A DNA stretch of 64,000 bases from contig NZ_HE610987.1 of assembly GCF_000285535.1 (NCBI RefSeq), positions 598,128 through 662,127 on the forward strand. The letters are read 5' to 3'. Position 1 is the stretch's first letter. The number at the start of each line of letters is the position of its first letter. Under the pieces are notes generated by a model. The model saw only the letters and a program-made list of their open reading frames with translations, searched no databases and had not been told where the DNA came from. Position numbers and translations under genes: made by a program. Positions 59,697 to 64,000 of this stretch are shown one piece after another. Origin of the DNA: Bacillus timonensis. GTDB taxonomy: Bacteria > Bacillota > Bacilli > Bacillales > Bacillaceae_L.

Positions 59697-59708
59697 GTAG
59701 TTTCCTCC

Positions 59709-60854
59709 TCAATTGGTATAATGTGAATCATTCCATATTTGTAAAGAATCGGACTTTTCAAGAGCCTCTTCCACAGTATTTCCTAAAACTGTCACATGTC
59801 CCATCTTTCTTTTGATTTTTGCTTCTTTTTTTCCGTATAAATGAACTTTTACTTTTGATAAAAGGTTCACTTTTTCGAGTAATGGCTGAACATGCTCCCC
59901 TAAAATATTTGTCATAACTACTGGTCGTAATAGTGTTGTTTCTCCAAGCGGCCAGTTGCATACTGATCGAACATGCTGCTCAAATTGCGAGGTTTCACAA
60001 GCATCAATCGAATAATGACCAGAGTTATGCGGACGTGGCGCCAATTCATTGATGTAGATTTCTCCGTCTTCTGTCACAAACATTTCAACCGCTAATGTTC
60101 CAACTAATTGAAATTCTGAAGCAAGTTTCATTGCCGTCTCTTTTGCTTTAGCTTCTGTCTTTTCTGAAATCCTCGCTGGTACAATGGATTGATGAAGGAT
60201 ATTCTCAACATGAATGTTTTCTGCTACTGGAAATGTCTTTGCATCACCTGCAGGATTTCTTGTCACGATCACAGACACTTCTTTTTGAAAAGGAACCCAC
60301 GCTTCTAAAATACACATCCCAGATTTAAGAAGCATTGCTGCCTCTTTCCTATCCTCTTTCTTTTTTAAAACAAATTGACCTTTTCCGTCATAACCACCTC
60401 GACAAGTTTTTAAAACAGAAGGAACTCCTATTGTCTCAATAGCATCAACCAGTTGCTCTTCGCTTTCCACTAATACAAACGGAGCAACTTGCAAGCCAAT
60501 CTCCTGAATCGCGCTCTTTTCTGTACCACGATCCTGAGTGATTTTTAACAAGTGACTTCCCTGTGGTAAATTTGCATTCTCTTCAAGCCACGTTAAGGCC
60601 TCGTAATCGATATTTTCAAATTCATACGTAATGACATCACTAACGTTTGCAAGTTTTTTAATCGCATCAAGATCATCGTAATCAGCTGTAATTTCGATAT
60701 CAGCAACCTGCCCACATGGTGAATTTGGCGTCGGATCTAATACTGCAACAGAAAAACCCATTTCCTTTGCTGAAATAGCCATCATTCGCCCAAGTTGTCC
60801 ACCACCGATAATCCCAATTGTTTGTCCTGGTAAAATTCGATTATTCAAGTTCAT
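59709..60854 (-). CDS. purK: N5-carboxyaminoimidazole ribonucleotide synthase
   Basis: ATP-grasp enzyme that carboxylates AIR at N5 using bicarbonate, about 381 residues. N-terminal [23 protein letters not shown]-grasp pieces [16 protein letters not shown] and [19 protein letters not shown] are visible. ATG 60854 lies inside the end of purE (14-nt overlap). Works with PurE, which moves the carboxyl group. Confidence 0.96.
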   Translation of the reverse strand: MNLNNRILPGQTIGIIGGGQLGRMMAISAKEMGFSVAVLDPTPNSPCGQVADIEITADYDDLDAIKKLANVSDVITYEFENIDYEALTWLEENANLPQGSHLLKITQDRGTEKSAIQEIGLQVAPFVLVESEEQLVDAIETIGVPSVLKTCRGGYDGKGQFVLKKKEDRKEAAMLLKSGMCILEAWVPFQKEVSVIVTRNPAGDAKTFPVAENIHVENILHQSIVPARISEKTEAKAKETAMKLASEFQLVGTLAVEMFVTEDGEIYINELAPRPHNSGHYSIDACETSQFEQHVRSVCNWPLGETTLLRPVVMTNILGEHVQPLLEKVNLLSKVKVHLYGKKEAKIKRKMGHVTVLGNTVEEALEKSDSLQIWNDSHYTN

Positions 60855-61329
60855 CACTACTTTCTAGTACTTGAATTCTTCTATTTTCTCTTATATCAAC
60901 AAGCTTCTGATCCCATTCCGGATTAGACGTTCCAAGAATGGAAGCTGCTAGTAATCCTGCATTTGTTGCCCCTGCTTTCCCAATCGCAACTGTAGCAACC
61001 GGCACCCCACCTGGCATTTGAACAATTGACAATAGTGAATCGAGGCCGTTTAAAGCACGTGATTGAACGGGAACCCCGATAACAGGTAAGGTCGTTTTTG
61101 CTGCTACCATCCCTGGTAAATGCGCTGCACCACCAGCTCCGGCAATGATTACCTTAATTCCTCGCCCTTTTGCGTTTTCCGCATACTCAAACATAAGGTC
61201 TGGTGTACGGTGAGCAGAAACCACCTTTTTTTCATAAGGAATTCCAATCTCATCTAATACCATGCAAGCTTCTTTCATCGTTTCCCAATCAGAAGTACTT
61301 CCCATAATTACTCCAACTACTGGATTCAT
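60841..61329 (-). CDS. purE: N5-CAIR mutase PurE
   Basis: Catalytic subunit that converts N5-CAIR to CAIR, 162 residues. [20 protein letters not shown], the conserved [13 protein letters not shown] and [13 protein letters not shown] loops are diagnostic. ATG follows AGGAGG by 6 nt. First gene of the twelve-gene pur operon. Its leader carries a riboswitch, a terminator and a dispersed repeat. Confidence 0.97.
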   Translation of the reverse strand: MNPVVGVIMGSTSDWETMKEACMVLDEIGIPYEKKVVSAHRTPDLMFEYAENAKGRGIKVIIAGAGGAAHLPGMVAAKTTLPVIGVPVQSRALNGLDSLLSIVQMPGGVPVATVAIGKAGATNAGLLAASILGTSNPEWDQKLVDIRENRRIQVLESSDELE

Positions 61330-61354
61330 AAAATCCTCCTAAATTGTAATCAAT

Positions 61355-61495
61355 CAAATTCACCTTGACGTATTTGCGCCCCCATTTTTATACGAGTTCA
61401 CTCGAATAAATCCCTTTAAAAATCCGAGGCATTCGCCGGGGAATTCTCCTTTATTTAGCTATCGTTTAATCGACACTTTTGTCTTAAATAAAGTA
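61355..61495. repeat. Dispersed structured repeat, copy C, in the purE leader
   Basis: Diverged copy of the family at 2697 and 38089: CGTATTTGCGCCCCCATTTT, then the hairpin CGAGTTCACTCG, CATTCGCCGGGG and a closing stem CTTTATTTA/TAAATAAAG (61449-61457 with 61485-61493). It lies between the riboswitch terminator and purE, so it is transcribed in every full-length pur mRNA. Confidence 0.7.
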
Positions 61496-61554
61496 AAAAT
61501 GCCCAGGCCAAGGACTGATTTCCAAAAAGGGGAAAGCAATCCTACCTGAGCATT
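61495..61554 (-). terminator. Riboswitch-controlled terminator in the pur leader
   Basis: On the minus strand AATGCTCAGG pairs with CCTGGGCATT, with an inner partly paired stretch, followed by TTTTA. It lies about 32 nt after the aptamer, as expected for guanine-induced attenuation. Confidence 0.8.
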
Positions 61555-61586
61555 CTATATCAAGAATAGGTAAAATTATACTTTTC

Positions 61587-61655
61587 CCTCATAGTCCAAT
61601 AATTTACGGTTATCGGGTAGAAACTTATGGGCCATATTCCCAAGATTATATGAGG
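61587..61655 (-). promoter_or_regulatory. Purine (guanine-class) riboswitch aptamer
   Basis: On the minus strand, CCTCATATAATC opens P1, with GGGAATATGGCCC (P2), GTTTCTACCCG (J2/3) and TTGGACTATGAGG closing P1. The specificity base, the C of GGACTATG (61594), indicates guanine, not adenine. This matches the known G-box of the B. subtilis pur operon. Confidence 0.93.
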
Positions 61656-61670
61656 TATTTTTCTAACCTA

Positions 61671-61700
61671 ATCTTATCAACAGTTTGATTCGATTGTCAA
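61671..61700 (-). promoter_or_regulatory. purE operon promoter
   Basis: TTGACA (61700-61695) and TAAGAT (61676-61671) with an 18-nt spacer on the minus strand, about 15 nt before the riboswitch. Confidence 0.8.
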
Positions 61701-61702
61701 TT

Positions 61703-61747
61703 AATATCGAACATTTTACAAAAAATTCATTTTTAATGTTCGTGTTT
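61703..61747. promoter_or_regulatory. Paired PurR boxes
   Basis: Minus-strand AAACACGAACATT (61747-61735) and the inverted AATGTTCGATATT (61715-61703) match the PurBox core CGAAC / GTTCG, with 19 nt between them. They lie just upstream of the -35, as in B. subtilis. The distal box touches the yebG stop. Confidence 0.82.
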
Positions 61748-61943
61748 TACTGCAACTTCCCTTCAAAAACAATCTTTCTACCACATGGTTCCACGATAAT
61801 GTCTCCATTACGCCTAACCTCCTGAAAAACAGGTTCTTCCATTCTTCTTACTGGAAAGTATCCTTCTTGCTTCATTCGATTAAGACATTGATCAATCGTC
61901 TCATTTTCCAGGACTTCAAATTTACGTTTTTCGGTTTACTCAT
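61747..61943 (-). pseudogene. yebG: NETI-motif protein YebG, frameshifted as written
   Basis: Small conserved Bacillus protein of about 65 residues, function unknown. The body reads [20 protein letters not shown] (with the name-giving NETI) and ends KIVFEGKLQ. The expected ATG at 61943 overlaps the yebE stop (ATGA), but is one base out of frame. Changing the A5 tract (61927-61931) to A6 yields MSKPKKRKFEV and an intact gene. The same A6-to-A5 change is seen in purB, so a sequencing or assembly error is likely. Confidence 0.8.
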
Positions 61944-62482
61944 GATTCAAGCTTCCCTCTCCTTACAGCTTTTACCCAGAAGCCGCCATGAATGGATTTC
62001 GGTTCAGAGGCTATCACAAATGCTTTCGGATCCACATCTGTAATGGTTTTGTATAATTTCATCTCATATTTACGTGGAGTTAAAATCGTCATTGACAATC
62101 TGTCGCCTTCCCTTCCTTGAGACATCCAGGTCGTAACTCCATAGCCCTCATCACGCAAACGCTTAGGCAAATCCAATTCATATTCCTTTGTAATCACATT
62201 TACAGTAATATATCCAAGTGCTAGCTTTTCTTCGATTTTCATCCCAACGATTACTCCAATTCCGTATCCAACCGCATACGCAATCAAATTTTGAATCTGG
62301 TTTAAATTATCTAGCACTAAACCAAGACCTACTACATAAATAACAACCTCAACAGTGCTAATTAACGCAGCCAAATACCGCTGTCCTTTCATTGTCAAGA
62401 TCATCCTAATCGTAAAAAAGGATACATATACAATATTAATCACTAAAATAATAAGGACCATGACATACGCATTTGATAACAA
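61940..62482 (-). CDS. yebE: UPF0316 membrane protein YebE (DUF2179)
   Basis: About 180 residues. Three N-terminal membrane helices ([55 protein letters not shown]) are followed by the cytoplasmic DUF2179 domain, which ends [16 protein letters not shown]2179 domains are thought to bind small ligands, perhaps nucleotides. I chose TTG 62482, six nt after AGGGGGA, which matches the B. subtilis N-terminus; the frame is open to GTG 62512. Overlaps yebG by 4 nt; both lie just upstream of the pur operon, as in B. subtilis. Confidence 0.87.
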   Translation of the reverse strand: MLSNAYVMVLIILVINIVYVSFFTIRMILTMKGQRYLAALISTVEVVIYVVGLGLVLDNLNQIQNLIAYAVGYGIGVIVGMKIEEKLALGYITVNVITKEYELDLPKRLRDEGYGVTTWMSQGREGDRLSMTILTPRKYEMKLYKTITDVDPKAFVIASEPKSIHGGFWVKAVRRGKLES

Positions 62483-62597
62483 ATTAACTCCCCCTAAGAA
62501 TAGTTCCTTCACTTATCTTACCAAAGTATTCATTGTACTAAACATTTTCCCCAAAGGACACTCTCAAAACATGATTTTTATGAATTTTTTCTTAGAC

Positions 62598-62625
62598 ACA
62601 TCCCTACCCTATTTCCCATATACTA
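62598..62625 (+). promoter_or_regulatory. Possible sporulation (sigma-K-like) promoter
   Basis: CATATACTA (62617-62625) fits the sigma-K -10 pattern CATA-N3-TA, with an AC about 16-17 nt upstream. Its position suits the Hsp20-like gene. Low information content, so tentative. Confidence 0.3.
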
Positions 62626-62667
62626 CTTTAGTGGAATTTTGTGCATATGAGGAGGGAATAATAGCCC

Positions 62668-63102
62668 ATGAAAATGGACCAATTTAAAAATATGAATGAT
62701 TGGCGAAAGCAGTGGGATCATTTTTTCGGTGATGAATTCTGGAGTGGATTTGCCCCATTTTTCGATAATCCTCATTCTCAGCTCAATCTCTACCAAGGAG
62801 AAAATGAACTATTAGTCGTTCTTAGCCTTCCCGGGTTAGCAAAAGTTGAGGACGTTGAAATTTTTGTAAACCATCAAACTCTTGAGGTAAGAGGAAAAAT
62901 TAACTTAAATTTTAAAGGCTTTGATATCATTCAAGAAGGCATCTTTCAAGGAAAATTTGAAAGAGAAATACAACTCCCTTACACAGTAAAAGAAGAACGT
63001 ATTAAAGCAAGCTATAAAAGAGGACTTCTACTCATCCATCTCCACAAACAAATCCCCGATGATTCTCGCAAAAAAGTAGAAGTCTTAGATAAGGATAAAT
63101 AA
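62668..63102 (+). CDS. Hsp20/alpha-crystallin-family protein (spore-coat CotM-like)
   Basis: Small heat-shock-like protein of 144 residues. After a charged N-terminal segment (MNDWRKQWDHFFGDEFWSGF) comes the alpha-crystallin beta-sandwich: LNLYQGENELLVVLSLPGL, VNHQTLEVRGKI, then FEREIQLPYTV and YKRGLLLIHL in place of the usual GVL-type end. In Bacillus such short divergent Hsp20 proteins include coat proteins CotM and CotP. ATG 62668 follows GAGGAGGG. Monocistronic, divergent from yebE. Coat or chaperone role is inferred. Confidence 0.78.
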   Translation: MKMDQFKNMNDWRKQWDHFFGDEFWSGFAPFFDNPHSQLNLYQGENELLVVLSLPGLAKVEDVEIFVNHQTLEVRGKINLNFKGFDIIQEGIFQGKFEREIQLPYTVKEERIKASYKRGLLLIHLHKQIPDDSRKKVEVLDKDK

Positions 63103-63106
63103 AAAG

Positions 63107-63130
63107 ATCCCTCACCATTCAAGTGGGGGA
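63107..63130 (+). terminator. Weak terminator after the Hsp20-like gene
   Basis: ATCCCTCAC pairs with GTGGGGGAT (one G-U), followed by TTGTTTATTT, a poor T-tract. Confidence 0.6.
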
Positions 63131-63135
63131 TTTGT

Positions 63136-63441
63136 TTATTTGGATTGATTTAGGATATTTACAAACACAATTAGGGCAATTGAACCAGCTACTGTGATTA
63201 AGCCGAAAAGAAGTCCTATCCATTCACTAATAAATTCTAGACCAAATGGCAATAACATAGTGAGGATACCAATAAAAATTGTAAATAGCCCCACGGCTTT
63301 TGCTAATTTCTCTTTATCTCCTTTATATGTTTCTTCATTATAGCCGGCGATAAGAAACAACTGCTTCTTCTTCCAAATTAATAAACCCATGAAGATACAT
63401 AAAAAACCTACAAGAAAACATATGATGAATCCGGCTAGCAT
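63136..63441 (-). CDS. DUF3784 family membrane protein
   Basis: 101 residues with three hydrophobic helices: AGFIICFLVGFLCIFMGLLI, GLFTIFIGILTMLLPFGLEF and WIGLLFGLITVAGSIALIVF. Between the first two is the conserved soluble segment LIAGYNEETYKGDKEKLAKA, which marks the DUF3784 family. Function unknown. ATG follows GGGAGGG. Converges on the Hsp20-like gene. Confidence 0.82.
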   Translation of the reverse strand: MLAGFIICFLVGFLCIFMGLLIWKKKQLFLIAGYNEETYKGDKEKLAKAVGLFTIFIGILTMLLPFGLEFISEWIGLLFGLITVAGSIALIVFVNILNQSK

Positions 63442-63653
63442 CTTTTGCCCTCCCTATAATATTGCTTTATATAGTATATACATACGGATTTAAAGAGTTG
63501 GAGGTTTCAGGATTGAGTTTTATTGGTTTGAGTTGGTTGAGGTTTTAGGCTGGGGGTGGTGGTGGGACTAGGTGCTTTGTAATATAAGGATCTTAATTTA
63601 GCCTTTATTGGGTTTGAAGTATCCTAGTTTTCATTTTGGGTTTTCTTATTGCC

Positions 63654-63919
63654 GTTTGCTCGTGTTCTCGTTTGTTTTGTTTTTCGGTTTATGGAGTTTC
63701 GTTCTGATGTTTGCTTGTCCGATGTTACCTGGTTTTTCGATTTATGGAGTTTTTTCTGATGGTTGCTTGTCCAGCACTTCCTAATTCTTTACATTTGCGG
63801 ACCTCTTTCCTACGTTTGCTTGTCCAGCTTTTCCTAATTTTTCACATTTGCGAACCTTTTTCTGGCGTTTGCCTGTCCGGTATTACCTAAATTTTTACAT
63901 TTGTAGACCTCTTTCTGAC
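63654..63919. repeat. Tandem array of five units with 52-55-bp period (type 2)
   Basis: Units start at 63654, 63709, 63761, 63814 and 63867, each opening G(T/G)TTGC(T)TGTCC or a variant. They share TTACCTAATTTTTCACATTT-like middles and CTCTTTCTGAC-like ends. Units 3-5 are exactly 53 bp. The preceding 63442-63653 is G/T-rich with no gene. Confidence 0.8.
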
Positions 63920-63925
63920 GTTTGG

Positions 63926-64000
63926 GGTATACCATTTATTGTTTCTCGGCTGCGTGATATATCGATTAAGCTGTTTTCGGTATATCATTTATCGTTTCTC
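63926..64000. repeat. 53-bp repeat, type 1, running out of the window
   Basis: One full unit (63926-63978) and 22 nt of the next. GGTATATCATTTATCGTTT corresponds to GGTATATCATGTATCGTTT on the minus strand of the 27929-28095 array, so the arrays are inverted copies of one family. Confidence 0.8.

Overview
The window reads as a chromosomal segment of a low-GC, endospore-forming member of the Bacillaceae (Bacillus/Neobacillus-like). The evidence is AT-rich DNA with strong AGGAGG-type ribosome binding sites and the gene order. From about 21.8 kb to 62.5 kb, read on the minus strand, it follows the Bacillus subtilis block yebE-yebG-purEKBCSQLFMNHD-yerA-yerB-yerC-pcrB-pcrA-ligA-yerH-(proline genes)-gatCAB-dgkB-rlmCD, with insertions. 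No rRNA, tRNA, CRISPR array, prophage or transposase gene was seen.

1-5 kb: the start of an ECF41-type sigma factor gene (cut by the window edge) in an operon with an FAD oxidoreductase, behind a promoter matching the ECF41 motif; then heme O synthase, a secreted glycine-rich membrane protein with a YxcD-like partner, and a GAF-GGDEF protein. 5.1-5.9 kb is gene-free and holds dispersed repeats.

5.9-18.6 kb (transport): potABCD polyamine importer; a five-gene peptide ABC importer ordered ATPase-ATPase-binding protein-permease-permease; an M20 amidohydrolase; an MFS exporter. 18.8-21.6 kb: an MMPL exporter and its TetR-type regulator, with three operator palindromes around the exporter promoter.

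21.8-33.2 kb: RlmCD, DgkB, a four-gene ECF sigma/anti-sigma/membrane-protein operon, a 53-bp tandem repeat, a methyltransferase, an acetyltransferase and gatCAB. 33.4-38.1 kb: a thioredoxin-like protein, a proline symporter with a tiny accessory protein gene upstream, a cysteine-less HesB-fold protein, a 50-residue lipoprotein, and P5C dehydrogenase.

38.4-48.4 kb: CamS lipoprotein, LigA, PcrA, PcrB, YerC, YerB, YerA and a small YgaP-like membrane protein. 48.5-61.75 kb: the complete IMP biosynthesis operon purEKBCSQLFMNHD (minus strand). It is controlled by paired PurR boxes, a consensus promoter and a guanine riboswitch with terminator. As written, purB is frameshifted near its 3' end and the neighbouring yebG is frameshifted near its start. 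Both look like loss of one A from an A6 tract.

61.75-64 kb: yebG, yebE, a small heat-shock/spore-coat-like protein, a DUF3784 membrane protein, and a gene-free end made of 53-bp-period tandem repeats related to the array at 27.9 kb. The most interesting non-genic signals are these repeats and a three-copy structured repeat, one copy of which sits between the purine riboswitch terminator and purE.
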